Below, piece after piece: positions 1 through 9,630 of a stretch of 64,000 nucleotides of DNA (the first letter of the stretch is position 1; every line of letters begins with the position of its first letter). The DNA comes from Archaeoglobus sp. (GTDB taxonomy: Archaea; Halobacteriota; Archaeoglobi; Archaeoglobales; Archaeoglobaceae). The notes beneath the pieces were generated by a model. The model ran no database searches. It saw only the letters and a list, made by a program, of their open reading frames with translations, and was not told where the DNA came from. The DNA lies in contig JACDNU010000006.1 of assembly GCA_017656505.1 (NCBI GenBank), positions 1 through 64,000 on the forward strand, written 5' to 3'. Position numbers and translations under genes: made by a program.

Positions 1-1067
1 CTACTGGAAGGCCGAAGGGAGTTTTCTTCACGCACAGGCAGATAGTTTTGCACACGATAATTGGAGCCCTCACATTCTCCGGCTATGATCCCGATCTAAG
101 CTTCACATCCGACGATGTTTACATGCCTCTAACGCCAATGTTCCACGTGCATGCTTGGGGAGTACCTTACATAGCAACACTCAGGGGCACGAAGCAAGTG
201 TATCCTGGCAGATATGAACCCCAAATGCTTTTCAAGCTGGTTATGGAGGAGAAAGTAACGATAAGTCACTGCGTGCCAACGATTCTTGCAATGATAGTGA
301 ATGCCGTGCCGGAAGGCTTCAAGCTTCCGGGATGGAAGATGGTGATAGGCGGCTCCCATCTTCCGAAAGGTCTCGCAAAACGTGCGTTAGAAAAAGGGAT
401 AATTACAATGGCCGGCTATGGGTTAAGCGAGACGTGCCCCTTGCTCACACTGGCAGCGCTAAAAAGAAAGTTCAAGGATGTAGATGAGGAAACGAAGATT
501 GATTACAGAATTAAAGCTGGACTTCCTGTTCCCTTCATATATCTCAGGATCGTGGATGGCGAGATGAATGATGTCGGCACTGGGGAGATGGGAGAGATAG
601 TTGTCAGGGCTCCCTGGCTGACGCAGGCTTACTACAAGGATGAAGAGAAAACGAAGGAGCTATGGGAAGGAGGATGGTTGCATACCGGTGACATAGGGAC
701 TATGGATGAGGAAGGCTACCTCGAGATCAGAGATCGTATCAAAGACGTGATAAAGAGCGGCGGAGAGTGGATCTCCTCGCTAACCTTGGAGAATCTAATC
801 AGCCTTTATCCGGGTGTTTCGGAGGTTGCCGTAATTGGTGTGCCCGATGAAAAATGGGGTGAGAGGCCGCTTGCAATAATTGTGCCTGAAGCCGGAAAAA
901 GCCTCAGCGAGGAGGAAATCAAAAACCACCTCATGAAATTTGTGGAGGAAGGAAAAATAACGAAGTGGGCTGTACCCGAGAAATACGTTTTCGAGGAGAG
1001 CTTGCCAAAAACTAGCGTTGGAAAGATAGATAAAAAACTACTAAGGGAGAAATACAAAAGTGGTTGA
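1..1067 (+). CDS. Medium/long-chain acyl-CoA ligase (AMP-forming), 5' end outside the window
   Basis: This is the C-terminal part of an AMP-binding (ANL superfamily) fatty acyl-CoA ligase, which activates a carboxylic acid to its CoA thioester through an acyl-adenylate. The open frame enters at the window edge: the codons from base 3 read TGRPKGV, the end of the ANL P-loop, so roughly the first 200 residues are missing. Further ANL motifs are visible: GYGLSETCP (A5-like), WLHTGDIGTMDEEGYLEI (A7) and the C-terminal KTSVGKIDKK with the adenylation lysine. The phrase DVIKSGGEWIS is typical of medium-chain acyl-CoA synthetases of Archaea and anaerobic bacteria. The exact substrate cannot be read from the sequence. 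It precedes a prenyl reductase-family gene on the same strand after a repeat-rich spacer. Confidence 0.9.
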   Translation, partial: TGRPKGVFFTHRQIVLHTIIGALTFSGYDPDLSFTSDDVYMPLTPMFHVHAWGVPYIATLRGTKQVYPGRYEPQMLFKLVMEEKVTISHCVPTILAMIVNAVPEGFKLPGWKMVIGGSHLPKGLAKRALEKGIITMAGYGLSETCPLLTLAALKRKFKDVDEETKIDYRIKAGLPVPFIYLRIVDGEMNDVGTGEMGEIVVRAPWLTQAYYKDEEKTKELWEGGWLHTGDIGTMDEEGYLEIRDRIKDVIKSGGEWISSLTLENLISLYPGVSEVAVIGVPDEKWGERPLAIIVPEAGKSLSEEEIKNHLMKFVEEGKITKWAVPEKYVFEESLPKTSVGKIDKKLLREKYKSG

Positions 1068-1070
1068 AGG

Positions 1071-1114
1071 CTATAAAGCTTTAAAACTACAAAGCTAAAT
1101 TACAAAGCTAATAA
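1071..1114. repeat. Three imperfect tandem units just after the acyl-CoA ligase stop
   Basis: Three units of 14 to 16 bases follow one another: CTATAAAGCTTTAAAA, CTACAAAGCTAAAT and TACAAAGCTAATAA. They start three bases after the stop codon. The first contains AAAGCTTT. No function is evident; it belongs to a window-wide class of short tandem duplications at gene ends. Confidence 0.7.
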
Positions 1115-1189
1115 TACACCAGTGCCTGCATGGGATTTAAATATTTAAACAATCTTTTTTTGAGGCAATAACAATAGGGAGAGCATTCC

Positions 1190-2302
1190 ATGGATGAGGC
1201 TAAGCCCATCAAAATACCGAAGAAAATCGGAATAGCTGGTGCGGGACTCGCCGGTCTGCTCTCGGCATTGTGGATAAAAGAGAAGAATCCTGAAGTTGAA
1301 ATAGAAATATTCGAAAGGAGAAAAAAGGACAAATACAGGATTGATTGTGCAGAAGCTCTTCTTGACCAGAGAAAAGCATTTGACAGAGTTGGCGAGCTAG
1401 TTAAGCCTTTTATTACAAACAAGCTCGATAAAGTCGTCTGGAAAATGGAACTGGATGGAGAGTACAAGCTATCAACGATCCGCTACTCTCAACCTCCCTG
1501 CTGGATGGTGGATCGACTTTCATGGCAGCGGGATCTGATGGAGAAAGTTGAACGGCATGGAGTTAGTATAACTTTTGGAGAGAGAGTCGATCCAATAAGA
1601 ATTTTAGACGATTTCGATTTAGTTGTCGACGCCAGAGGAACTCAATCGAGAGAATATTTCGCAAGTGGAGTTTACAGCGTATTTTCCGGAAACTTCGAAA
1701 AGATTGCAGATACGACCATATCAGAAATAAGAGAGGATTCTAATGTCTATTACTGGATTTTTCCGATCAACGCAAAATTAGCCAACATCGGGTGTGGTAC
1801 ATACTTCGATTTCATTAAGAGGAGGGTCCTCGAGGAATACATTTCCGAACTAGAGTTCAACCTAGACGAGGAGATAAAAAGAGGTGCCGGGCTCGTTGAT
1901 ATTAGTTATGGGGCTATGCTCCATCACGGCGAGGAAAAGGTGATTGCCGAACAGGTTGACGGAAAAGGTATAGTTAGAGTTGGAGACGCTGCCGGCCTTG
2001 CAGATCCCTTGAGCGGCGAAGGGATGACCGGAGCTATTTCTTCAGCCTTCTGGCTGGCCTACAGCATATCCAGAGGAGACCATCTTGATAATCCTGACTA
2101 TCTTGCCGAGTATGAGAGGAAAGTTAGAGTTGAAAACGAATTTCTCTCGCAAACGATGGCGGCAATGGAGGCGAGAAGAGAGCATTACAGAGATTTCGTA
2201 AAATTCATGAGTTTACTTGATGGTGTAAATGGAAAATACCTAACCTCAAAACTTTTTGTTCTGAGATACCCCATTAGGGCTTTAAAACTGAGGTTTATGT
2301 GA
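1190..2302 (+). CDS. Geranylgeranyl reductase-family flavoprotein
   Basis: 370-residue FAD-dependent protein of the geranylgeranyl reductase family, which in Archaea saturates double bonds of prenyl chains, for example in membrane lipids or quinones. The N-terminal Rossmann motif GAGLAG (around residues 17-22) binds the ADP moiety, FERR ends the second strand, and VGDAAGLADPLSGEGM (around residue 264) is the second FAD signature of this family; YWIFP in the middle corresponds to the conserved YxWxFP motif. Length fits the family. Archaeoglobales carry several paralogues with different substrates, so I do not assign the lipid-specific reductase. Start chosen at the ATG after GGGAGAG. Confidence 0.85.
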   Translation: MDEAKPIKIPKKIGIAGAGLAGLLSALWIKEKNPEVEIEIFERRKKDKYRIDCAEALLDQRKAFDRVGELVKPFITNKLDKVVWKMELDGEYKLSTIRYSQPPCWMVDRLSWQRDLMEKVERHGVSITFGERVDPIRILDDFDLVVDARGTQSREYFASGVYSVFSGNFEKIADTTISEIREDSNVYYWIFPINAKLANIGCGTYFDFIKRRVLEEYISELEFNLDEEIKRGAGLVDISYGAMLHHGEEKVIAEQVDGKGIVRVGDAAGLADPLSGEGMTGAISSAFWLAYSISRGDHLDNPDYLAEYERKVRVENEFLSQTMAAMEARREHYRDFVKFMSLLDGVNGKYLTSKLFVLRYPIRALKLRFM

Positions 2303-2440
2303 TTTCCAGAGGGTTACTCACGCCTAGCTTCTAACAAATAAAAATCAGCAAAATACTTAAATAACTAACCGGTAAGAGACCAAACCGAGATTATTAAACT
2401 AAAACTAACAAACTTAAATCAAAATCTCAGGGTGATTGGA

Positions 2441-2590
2441 ATGGCAAGGTTTCCGGAAGCAGAGGCAAGATTGTTTAACGTAAAGATATGCATGAAATGC
2501 AATGCAAGAAATCCGATTAGGGCAACCCATTGCAGAAAGTGCGGTTACAAGGGACTTAGACCGAAGTCCAAGGAAAGGAGAGGGAAGTAA
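2441..2590 (+). CDS. rpl40e: Ribosomal protein L40e
   Basis: A 49-residue zinc-ribbon protein of the large ribosomal subunit. The sequence begins [12 protein letters not shown] and holds two CxxC knuckles (CMKC and CRKC) separated by ten residues, followed by a basic tail ending KERRGK, exactly the archaeal L40e pattern. The ribosome binding site GGTGAT lies five bases before the ATG. It stands alone between the reductase gene and the convergent livM. Confidence 0.95.
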   Translation: MARFPEAEARLFNVKICMKCNARNPIRATHCRKCGYKGLRPKSKERRGK

Positions 2591-2659
2591 ATAACCCAAC
2601 ATCCCAACCATCAACTCTTTTACTCAATTATTCCTCTAAAAATTAAAAAAGTTAGCAAA

Positions 2660-3721
2660 CTATTTTGCTGCGACCTCTTTTGCCTTTACTTTTCTCTTTT
2701 CAAGAACTTTTTTGATCGGAGAAGTCATAACCGGCTTCTCCTTCAACAGTCCCTCTGGCCTGTAAACGAGAATCACCAACATCACAATTCCGAAAAGAAT
2801 GTACTCAAGCCAAACAGGATCGAATGGCAGGCCAAGAGCTTGGACTATCTCAAATTTGTACGTGATAAGGAAAATTCTCGCTACAACAAAGGCTGAAACT
2901 CCAACAAAAACACCTCTCGTGTTACCCAATCCACCCAGCAGAATCATCAGGAAGGGGTAGAAAGTCCATTCAACCCTGCTGAAGTTTGTTGCGATTACAT
3001 TTACAGAGAACATCGAGTAAAGCGCCCCTGCTAAAGCTGCGATCGCAGAGCCGACAGCAACCGTCCTAATTCTCAGATTCATGATGTCTTTGCCATATGC
3101 TCTCACTACTGCATCGTTCTCCCTCATCGCCTTCAAGAGTCTTCCGTATGGTGAGGTGAGCATTCTATTCACAACATAGTAAACCAGCAATGCAATACCA
3201 ACGATGATTAAAGCGAAAACGAAAAGTCTCTGCTCTCCTGGGATGAATCTCAACACATCCGGAACTGTTACGCCGTAATATCCTCCGATAAGGTCCGGGT
3301 GGTAGTAGCTAACCATGAAGACTACCTCGCTTATAGCAAGTAAAGTAATTGCGAGATAATCCTCAGACAGCTTTGCACTGGGGAGGATAAAAAGCGCCCC
3401 AGTAACGGCCCCAAGAATTGCAGCTATCAGAAGACCGAATATTAAAAGTGCTATTCCTATCAAGGGGTTTTGCGCGATTAGATCGTTCATGGTTGTTTTT
3501 ACAACACCACTGGCATCTATTATCTGACCCGAAACACCAAAGATTACCATTAGAATTCTGTTCACTATGCCCCCTATCGCAATTGCTCCCATCAAGACCG
3601 CGAAAGCCCTCCCGAAATTCGGAATACCGCCAAAGCCGTATTCGATGTTGAGACTAAGACCAACGATTAGGTACAACCCAATCCATATCACTATGTTCAA
3701 GATGAGAAACTCGCCAGCCAT
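2660..3721 (-). CDS. livM: Branched-chain amino-acid ABC transporter permease LivM
   Basis: Second membrane subunit of a liv-type ABC importer for branched-chain or related hydrophobic amino acids. The protein (353 residues from the chosen start) has about eight to ten hydrophobic segments and the family phrases LSEDYLAITLLAISEV and YGRLLKAMRENDAVVRAYGKD, the EAA-like loop that contacts the ATPase. The ATG at 3721 is preferred because GGAGGATC stands just before it; an upstream ATG at 3736 in the same frame would place that ribosome site inside the gene. It overlaps the end of livH by 25 bases, so the two are translated from one message. Confidence 0.92.
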   Translation of the reverse strand: MAGEFLILNIVIWIGLYLIVGLSLNIEYGFGGIPNFGRAFAVLMGAIAIGGIVNRILMVIFGVSGQIIDASGVVKTTMNDLIAQNPLIGIALLIFGLLIAAILGAVTGALFILPSAKLSEDYLAITLLAISEVVFMVSYYHPDLIGGYYGVTVPDVLRFIPGEQRLFVFALIIVGIALLVYYVVNRMLTSPYGRLLKAMRENDAVVRAYGKDIMNLRIRTVAVGSAIAALAGALYSMFSVNVIATNFSRVEWTFYPFLMILLGGLGNTRGVFVGVSAFVVARIFLITYKFEIVQALGLPFDPVWLEYILFGIVMLVILVYRPEGLLKEKPVMTSPIKKVLEKRKVKAKEVAAK

Positions 3722-4617
3722 TTGATCCTCCTCCATTTTATAGAAACTATGCCTCTAGGCGCAAGAATTAGCATTATTACTAACACCACAAGAGAAATAA
3801 CCCTGCTGTAAACCAAAACAGAAGGTCCAAAAACCTCGGAAAGATTGAATGTAACAAAGGATTCTGACATTCCAACGATATAGCCCCCAAGCAAAGCACC
3901 GAATATGCTTCCTAAGCCGCCAACGATGCTAGAAGCAAAGATTGAAACAATTATTATGCCCCCAGTCATGGGGACTATTTCTTGCCTGAAGGGCAGCAAA
4001 ACTCCTGCGGTGGCTGCTAGTCCAGCAGAAAGAATCCATGAAACAGTTCGAGTTGTTTCAACGTTCACTCCCATAATCTCTGCGAGGTCTGGATTTTCCA
4101 TCGAAGCCCTCATCGCAACTCCAAATTTCGTCTTATAAAGCAAGAGGTAAAGACCGAAAAGAATTAACGCGATAACAAGGACTGAAACAACAAATATTCC
4201 TGAAAGGAAACCTACGGGGAAATCATAAGGTGTGAATATGAATCGTGTGGCACTCTTTTTAGTTACCATTCCGAGATAATCAGAATATGCTCCCATTATA
4301 CCCAACAGAATTAGATCAACAGCGAGAGTGGCTATCATTAGTATGACTATCTGTGCACCTCTGCTGATAAGTGGCTTCAGAACTCCTATGTAGACCACAA
4401 GCCCTAAAACACCGCCAAAAATCAATGCAATCGGAATCGAAAGGTAAGGATGGATTCCATAGAATCTGAGCAGTGTTAACGCAAGATAGCTTCCAAAAAC
4501 GGCAAAGGAACCTTGCGCGAAGTTTGGTACACCTGTTGTAATATAGGTCATTGTAAGTCCAATAGCAAGCAAAACAAGTAAATTCGAGTAAATTATCGCT
4601 CCTTCAAGGACGGACAT
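3697..4617 (-). CDS. livH: Branched-chain amino-acid ABC transporter permease LivH
   Basis: First membrane subunit of the liv importer. The N-terminus MSVLEGAIIYSNLLVLLAIG and the TGVPNFAQGSFAVFGSY stretch match LivH, where the (N)FAxG motif is conserved; MRASMENPDLAEIMGVNV is the cytoplasmic EAA loop. Two starts are possible: a GTG at 4626 and an ATG at 4617. I choose the ATG because it lies 26 bases from the centre of the TTTAAA box in the shared promoter, as expected for a leaderless archaeal message, while the GTG would lie upstream of the transcription start. Permease, ATPases and binding protein are split between two divergent units here. Confidence 0.93.
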   Translation of the reverse strand: MSVLEGAIIYSNLLVLLAIGLTMTYITTGVPNFAQGSFAVFGSYLALTLLRFYGIHPYLSIPIALIFGGVLGLVVYIGVLKPLISRGAQIVILMIATLAVDLILLGIMGAYSDYLGMVTKKSATRFIFTPYDFPVGFLSGIFVVSVLVIALILFGLYLLLYKTKFGVAMRASMENPDLAEIMGVNVETTRTVSWILSAGLAATAGVLLPFRQEIVPMTGGIIIVSIFASSIVGGLGSIFGALLGGYIVGMSESFVTFNLSEVFGPSVLVYSRVISLVVLVIMLILAPRGIVSIKWRRIKWLASFSS

Positions 4618-4634
4618 GGTCGCCACTACAACCG

Positions 4635-4650
4635 AAAGTTTTTAAACTTT
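4635..4650. promoter_or_regulatory. Palindromic bidirectional promoter of livHM and livKGF
   Basis: The 16-base element AAAGTTTTTAAACTTT is an inverted repeat (AAAGTTT, two T, AAACTTT) with TTTAAA at 4641-4646. Its centre is 25.5 bases before the livK ATG (4669) and 26.5 bases before the livH ATG (4617). Archaeal transcription starts about 25 bases from the TATA box, so one symmetric box could drive two leaderless messages in opposite directions. The only other sequence between the two ATGs is about 17 bases on each side. This is inferred from spacing; no start site is measured. Confidence 0.6.
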
Positions 4651-4668
4651 TAGGTTTATCGTTAGCAC

Positions 4669-6000
4669 ATGTCATGGAAAAAATTAGTTTTGGTAATAGC
4701 TATTGCGGCACTGCTGATGGCATGTGCCGGCGAGCAACCAAAACCGACCCCAACTCCAGCCCCGACTGCAACGCCTGCCGCTACCCCAACTCCCACACCA
4801 GCTGCAACTCCAACGCCAAAACCTTCTGTAGTTAAAATACCCATAGGTGTTCTCGCAGATCTTTCTGGGCCTTTAACGACCTACGGCCAAGACATTAAAG
4901 CGACCGTAGAAATAGCAAAAGATGATATAAACAAGTACTTCGAATCTAAAGGCAAACCATACAGAGTTGAGCTTTACGTTGAGGATACGAAAGTAGATCC
5001 AAAAGTTTGTCTGGATAAGGTACAGTCTTTGCATGGTAAGGGCGTAAGACTCATTGTAGGTCCGATGGGAAGTGGTGAAGTAAAGAACATCGCTCAGTAT
5101 GTAACTTCGAACAAGATAATAATCGTCTCGCCATCTTCTACAGCTATTCCCAGTCTGCTTGGAGTGACCAAGCCTGAGGAAAAGAAGTTCATCTTCAGGT
5201 TTGTTGCAACAGATGACTTCCAGACTCAGGCAATTGCCAAAGAAGTAGCTGATCTTGGTATCAAAGGTGTTGTAATAACTTATGTCGGAAACGCTTGGGG
5301 TAAGGGCCTGGCAGATGCTAGCCAGCCTCTCTTCAAAAAGTATGGAATAGAGGTAGCAAATGTTGTTGAGTATCCAGATCCTCCACCGGCAGACTTCTCA
5401 CCCTATCTAGGCACGCTGGAGAACAGCGTTAATGACTTGGTGAGCAAGTACGGTGAGGATAAGGTTGCTGTCGTCGCATATAGCTATGAAGAAGCATACA
5501 CAATGCTCTCACAGGCTCCAGCAAACTCAGTATTGCTGAAAGTCATGTGGATCGGATGCGATGGAACAGCAAAGAGCGGAAAGATAGGCGATGTCTGCGA
5601 TAGAGTGAATGCAGTTAAGATGTATTCAACGCTCTTCGACTCCAAAGGAAAGAGCTACGAGCAGCTCAACAAGACCTACTATGCCAAATACGGAAAGACA
5701 ACCTATCAGTATGGTCTCGATGCTTACGATGGTGCTTGGGTGCTTGCACTAGCCTTTGCACAGGTGTACGATGAGAAGGGTAAATTCGATCCCGATGCGG
5801 TGGCTTCGATAATACCAGAGGTGACGGAGAAGTACAGCAAAGGCGAATATGGAGTTACACCGGTTAGTGGATACATCAAGCTCAACGAGTGGAACGACAG
5901 AGCATCCGGAGATTATGCGATCTGGGGTGTTGAGAACTGCAAGTGGGTACTAAAAGGCGTATGGAAGTCTGAGACAAATGAAATCGTCTGGAAGAAGTGA
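4669..6000 (+). CDS. livK: Branched-chain amino-acid binding lipoprotein LivK
   Basis: Extracellular substrate-binding protein (periplasmic binding fold type I, Leu/Ile/Val-binding family), 443 residues. A lipoprotein signal with lipobox LMAC places the modified cysteine at residue 19, followed by a Pro/Thr/Ala-rich linker to about residue 52 that tethers the domain to the membrane. The domain starts IPIGVLADLSGPLTTYGQD, characteristic of the family, and contains the GPMGSGEVKNIAQY region that lines the ligand site. The ligand cannot be fixed from sequence; liv-family proteins also bind aromatic or other carboxylates. The gene is first in an operon with livG and livF and probably has a leaderless start. 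Confidence 0.93.
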   Translation: MSWKKLVLVIAIAALLMACAGEQPKPTPTPAPTATPAATPTPTPAATPTPKPSVVKIPIGVLADLSGPLTTYGQDIKATVEIAKDDINKYFESKGKPYRVELYVEDTKVDPKVCLDKVQSLHGKGVRLIVGPMGSGEVKNIAQYVTSNKIIIVSPSSTAIPSLLGVTKPEEKKFIFRFVATDDFQTQAIAKEVADLGIKGVVITYVGNAWGKGLADASQPLFKKYGIEVANVVEYPDPPPADFSPYLGTLENSVNDLVSKYGEDKVAVVAYSYEEAYTMLSQAPANSVLLKVMWIGCDGTAKSGKIGDVCDRVNAVKMYSTLFDSKGKSYEQLNKTYYAKYGKTTYQYGLDAYDGAWVLALAFAQVYDEKGKFDPDAVASIIPEVTEKYSKGEYGVTPVSGYIKLNEWNDRASGDYAIWGVENCKWVLKGVWKSETNEIVWKK

Positions 6001-6769
6001 CCTCCTATATACTAAAAACCTTTCCAAATTTTTTGATGGTTTAAAGGCTTTAAATTGTGTAAATATCAACGTAAAAGAGGGTAAGGTTACTCTTATCATT
6101 GGCCCGAACGGGAGTGGAAAAACAACTTTCATAAACACCGTTTCGGGCTTCTACAAGGCCGATGAGGGCCATGTTTATTATGAAGGGGTGGAGATAACAA
6201 ACAAACCACCCCATGAGATCTACAAGAACGGGATTGTAAGGACTTTTCAGATTCCTCAGCCGTTGAAGAAGCTTACAGTCCTCGAAAATCTGCTGATCGC
6301 AAAGTACAATCCCGGAGAGGGTGTTTTCAGCAGTCTGAGCCCAAGCTGGAAGAAGGCGGAAGAGGAGATGGTCGAAAAAGCATTTGACATCCTCGAGTTT
6401 CTGAAAATAGATCACCTATGGGATAACTTCGCCTTCCAGCTGAGCGGTGGTCAGCTAAAGCTCCTCGAGATAGGTAGAGCTATGATGGCGGATGCGAAGC
6501 TGATAATTACCGATGAGCCGGTAGCCGGAGTCAATCCCGTTCTTGCTGAAGCTATCCTCGACAGAATAACCGAGCTGAAAAAGAGGGGATACACCTTCCT
6601 GATAGTCGAGCACAGACTCGATCTCGTATTGCCGTACGTGGACTACATTTATGTCATGTCCAATGGCGAGGTAATTGCCGAAGGTGTTGAAGAGGAGATA
6701 ATGAATAACAAAGAAGTAATCGAGGTGTATCTGGGTGATACATACAGAGAAACTGAGTGCAGGGTATAA
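5978..6769 (+). CDS. livG: Branched-chain amino-acid ABC transporter ATPase LivG
   Basis: Cytoplasmic ATPase subunit of the liv importer, 263 residues. Walker A is GPNGSGKTT, the Q-loop is in VRTFQIPQP, the signature is [16 protein letters not shown], Walker B is [11 protein letters not shown] and the switch histidine lies in IVEHRLDL. The LivG-type long insertion after Walker A is present. The ATG at 5978 overlaps the end of livK by 23 bases, so translation is probably coupled. The next gene, livF, overlaps its 3' end by 35 bases. Confidence 0.93.
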   Translation: MKSSGRSDLLYTKNLSKFFDGLKALNCVNINVKEGKVTLIIGPNGSGKTTFINTVSGFYKADEGHVYYEGVEITNKPPHEIYKNGIVRTFQIPQPLKKLTVLENLLIAKYNPGEGVFSSLSPSWKKAEEEMVEKAFDILEFLKIDHLWDNFAFQLSGGQLKLLEIGRAMMADAKLIITDEPVAGVNPVLAEAILDRITELKKRGYTFLIVEHRLDLVLPYVDYIYVMSNGEVIAEGVEEEIMNNKEVIEVYLGDTYRETECRV

Positions 6770-7445
6770 GGAGGTTCACGTACTCTTTGACATAGATGCT
6801 GAGATAAAGAAGGGTGGGATAACGGCAATAGTAGGCCCGAATGGAAGTGGGAAGAGCACTTTGCTCAAGTCAATTTTTGGACTTACAACCATTTACTCGG
6901 GTAAAGTCATCTACAAGGATGATGACATAACCAATGTGCCCCCTTATGTCAGAACTAAACTAGGCATCGCTTATCTGCCGCAGGTCGACAATGTTTTCAC
7001 AAATCTGACAGTTGAAGAGAATTTGAAAATTGCTGGTTACACTCTGGAAAACTATGAATATGTTGAGAGGAGAGAAATAGCCCTCAGCGCTTTCCCTGAG
7101 CTAAACGATTTCCTGAATAGGAAGGCTGGAACGCTTAGTGGAGGAGAAAGACAGTTTCTTGCAATTGCAACGGCTCTAATAAGAAGAGCAGAGGTTCTGA
7201 TGCTGGACGAGCCAACAGCCCAGCTATCGCCTAAATTTGCAGAGATAATCTTTGACAAAATTCTGCAGCTCAGGGATGACTTCAAGCTCACGATCGCTTT
7301 GGTTGAGCAGAATGTTAAGCGTGCTTTGGAAATAAGCGAGTATACCTACTTACTTGTTAGTGGGAGGGTTGCTTTCGAAGGAAAGTCCAGCGAGCTAATG
7401 GAGCACGAGAAATTCGAGAAGCTCTGTATGGGAATAGTTGAGTAA
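6735..7445 (+). CDS. livF: Branched-chain amino-acid ABC transporter ATPase LivF
   Basis: Second ATPase of the liv importer, 236 residues, shorter than LivG as usual. It has Walker [10 protein letters not shown], signature [16 protein letters not shown], Walker [11 protein letters not shown] and switch region LVEQNV in which the usual histidine is a glutamine; QN at this position is normal for LivF. The start is a GTG within livG; the first ATG in frame is far inside the conserved domain. With livG it forms a heterodimer that drives LivHM. Confidence 0.92.
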   Translation: MIHTEKLSAGYKEVHVLFDIDAEIKKGGITAIVGPNGSGKSTLLKSIFGLTTIYSGKVIYKDDDITNVPPYVRTKLGIAYLPQVDNVFTNLTVEENLKIAGYTLENYEYVERREIALSAFPELNDFLNRKAGTLSGGERQFLAIATALIRRAEVLMLDEPTAQLSPKFAEIIFDKILQLRDDFKLTIALVEQNVKRALEISEYTYLLVSGRVAFEGKSSELMEHEKFEKLCMGIVE

Positions 7446-7447
7446 TT

Positions 7448-7500
7448 TCCATAAATATTTTAAATTTATTTCAATTTATTTTCACCTTTTTCCTAGGCTT
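7448..7500 (+). terminator. T-rich tract after livF
   Basis: Bases after the livF stop contain repeated runs of T in an A/T-rich tract, ending in CTTTTT. Archaeal RNA polymerase terminates at such T-runs without a hairpin. The acetyl-CoA synthetase gene that follows begins about 145 bases later and has its own ribosome site, so a transcript end here is plausible but not proven. Confidence 0.35.
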
Positions 7501-7590
7501 TAAGATCTGGTATTCTGCCGCTAATTTAAAGGACTAAAATACTCCATCAAAGTTATATTTGGTTACGATTAATTCAAGATGGTGATAAAA

Positions 7591-9555
7591 ATGCCAGAAC
7601 TTGAAGCCCTTCTCAGAGAAGAGAGGGTCTTTTATCCCCCCGAAGAACTTGTTAATCGATCAAATATCAAGCAATTTATGGATAAACACGGAATAAAGAG
7701 CTATGAAGAACTCCTTGATAGATCAAAGGATTTAAATTGGTTTTGGACTGAAATGGCAAAAGAAGTTGGGATTGAATGGTTTTCAGAGCCTAAGGAGATC
7801 GTTAGCTGGGAGCCTCCATATGTGAAATGGTTCGTTGGAGCGAAATACAACATTGTCCATGATGCTCTAGATAAACAGGCTAAATTACGGAGAAACAAAG
7901 TTGCATATATATGGGAAGGCGAGGAAGGATTAGAAAGAAAGATTACTTACGGTGAGCTTTACTGGGAAGTCAATCGCCTTGCAAATGCCTTAAAGGAGTT
8001 AGGAATTAGGAAAGGAGATAGAGTTGCCATTTATTTGCCCATGCTTCCCGAACTTCCAATAGCTATGCTCGCATGCGCAAAGATTGGAGCTATGCATGCT
8101 GATGTTTTTTCCGGATTCAGTCCAATGGCACTTCGTGACCGAATAAACGACTCTGAAGCTAAACTTCTCATCACGGCTGACGGATTTTATCGGAGAGGAG
8201 GTATAATCCATCTTAAGGAGGATGCTGATAAAGCCTTGGAAGATGCTTCAAGTATAGAGAAGGTAATCGTCCTTGAGAGAATTGGTTTGAAAGTTCCGAT
8301 GCGAGAAGATAGGGACCATTGGTGGCACGAAATCGTGAGCAAACAGCCGAGGGAGTGTGAGACAGAAGTTATGGATGCAAACGATCCGCTATTTATCCTT
8401 TACACCTCTGGAACCACAGGTAAGCCGAAAGGCATCATCCACGCTCATGCCGGTTATGCTGTTGGTGTTGCAGCAACGCTAAAATACGTTTTCGATTTGA
8501 AGGAGAACGATGTTTGGTGGTGTACAGCCGATATAGGCTGGATTACTGGCCACAGCTACATAGTTTACGGGCCTTTAATCTTGGGAGCGACATCTGTAAT
8601 GTACTGTGGTGCACCGGACTATCCAAAACCTGACAGATGGTGGAAGATAGTTGAAAAGTATGGTGTAACAGTATTCTACACAGCCCCAACAGCCATACGA
8701 ATGTTCATGAAGCTAGGTGATGAATGGGTGGAAAAACACGATCTAAGCTCTCTCAGACTCTTAGGCAGTGTTGGAGAACCAATTAATCCTGAAGCTTGGC
8801 TCTGGTTTTACAAGCATGTTGGAAAGGAAAGGTGCCCGATTATGGACACCTGGTGGCAGACCGAAACCGGACATTTCATAGTTACTCCTCTGCCAATAAC
8901 ACCGCTTAAACCGGGCTCGGCTGTAAAGCCATTTCCTGGCATTGAAGCAGATGTTTTCGATGACGATGGAAATAGCTTAGCCAGAAAGAATGCAGGAGGA
9001 TATCTTGTCATCAAAAAACCCTGGCCGGGAATGCTTAGGGGGATCTGGAGAAATCCAGAGAGATACGCAAAAACCTACTGGGAGAAGTTCGAAGGAATTT
9101 ACTTAACGGGTGATGCTGCGAGAATTGATGAAGACGGATACTTCTGGATCCAAGGAAGACTTGACGATGTCTTGAATGTTGCAGGGCATAGAATAGGCAA
9201 TTCAGAAATTGAGTCCGCTCTGGTTAGTCATCCTGCTATAAGTGAGGCTGCGGTAGTCGGCAAACCACACGAGGTTAAAGGGGAGGCTATCGTGGCCTTC
9301 GTTGTGCTGAAGAAAGGGTACAAGGCATCTGAAGATCTGAAAAGTGAGTTGAGAGAACACGTTGGAAAGGAAATAGGAAAAATAGCAAGACCAGATGAAA
9401 TTTACTTCGTTCCTGATCTTCCGAAAACAAGAAGTGGTAAAATCATGCGAAGGCTTGTTAAAGCCAAGCTTACTGGAGGCAAAATAGGTGATACATCAAC
9501 TCTAATGAACCCGGAGTCCCTTATTTTGATAGAGCAGGTGATAGAGAGAAGTTAA
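7591..9555 (+). CDS. acs: Acetyl-CoA synthetase (AMP-forming)
   Basis: AMP-forming acetate (or short-chain acyl) CoA ligase of the Acs family, making acetyl-CoA from acetate, ATP and CoA. About 654 residues, full length for Acs. Core motifs: [11 protein letters not shown] (P-loop), [24 protein letters not shown] whose tryptophan narrows the acyl pocket in acetyl-CoA synthetases, [20 protein letters not shown] and the C-terminal [11 protein letters not shown] with the regulated lysine. The ATG at 7591 is preferred because GGTGAT stands just upstream; an ATG at 7579 is also in frame. Some archaeal relatives prefer propionate or branched acids, so the substrate is likely but not certain. It follows the liv operon but looks separately transcribed. 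Confidence 0.9.
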   Translation: MPELEALLREERVFYPPEELVNRSNIKQFMDKHGIKSYEELLDRSKDLNWFWTEMAKEVGIEWFSEPKEIVSWEPPYVKWFVGAKYNIVHDALDKQAKLRRNKVAYIWEGEEGLERKITYGELYWEVNRLANALKELGIRKGDRVAIYLPMLPELPIAMLACAKIGAMHADVFSGFSPMALRDRINDSEAKLLITADGFYRRGGIIHLKEDADKALEDASSIEKVIVLERIGLKVPMREDRDHWWHEIVSKQPRECETEVMDANDPLFILYTSGTTGKPKGIIHAHAGYAVGVAATLKYVFDLKENDVWWCTADIGWITGHSYIVYGPLILGATSVMYCGAPDYPKPDRWWKIVEKYGVTVFYTAPTAIRMFMKLGDEWVEKHDLSSLRLLGSVGEPINPEAWLWFYKHVGKERCPIMDTWWQTETGHFIVTPLPITPLKPGSAVKPFPGIEADVFDDDGNSLARKNAGGYLVIKKPWPGMLRGIWRNPERYAKTYWEKFEGIYLTGDAARIDEDGYFWIQGRLDDVLNVAGHRIGNSEIESALVSHPAISEAAVVGKPHEVKGEAIVAFVVLKKGYKASEDLKSELREHVGKEIGKIARPDEIYFVPDLPKTRSGKIMRRLVKAKLTGGKIGDTSTLMNPESLILIEQVIERS

Positions 9556-9601
9556 GCCAGATAAAGAGACCAAAGGAGAAACTCATTTCAAAAAACTTAA
9601 G

Positions 9602-9613
9602 ATTTTTATATTT
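9602..9613 (+). promoter_or_regulatory. TATA box of purB
   Basis: TTTTTATATTT is centred about 24 bases before the purB ATG. At that distance transcription would start at or next to the ATG, so the message is probably leaderless; no ribosome binding site is visible before the start. Confidence 0.55.
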
Positions 9614-9630
9614 CTCCACCAACTCCCTTT

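Noticed and set aside
4662-4844. Gly/Val-rich minus-strand open frame of 60 codons over the livK start
   Set aside because: It is the complement of the Pro/Thr/Ala linker codons of livK; composition explains it and no ribosome site is present.
7306-7321. Loss of the switch histidine in LivF
   Set aside because: Glutamine followed by asparagine (VEQN) at this place is common in LivF proteins and not a defect.
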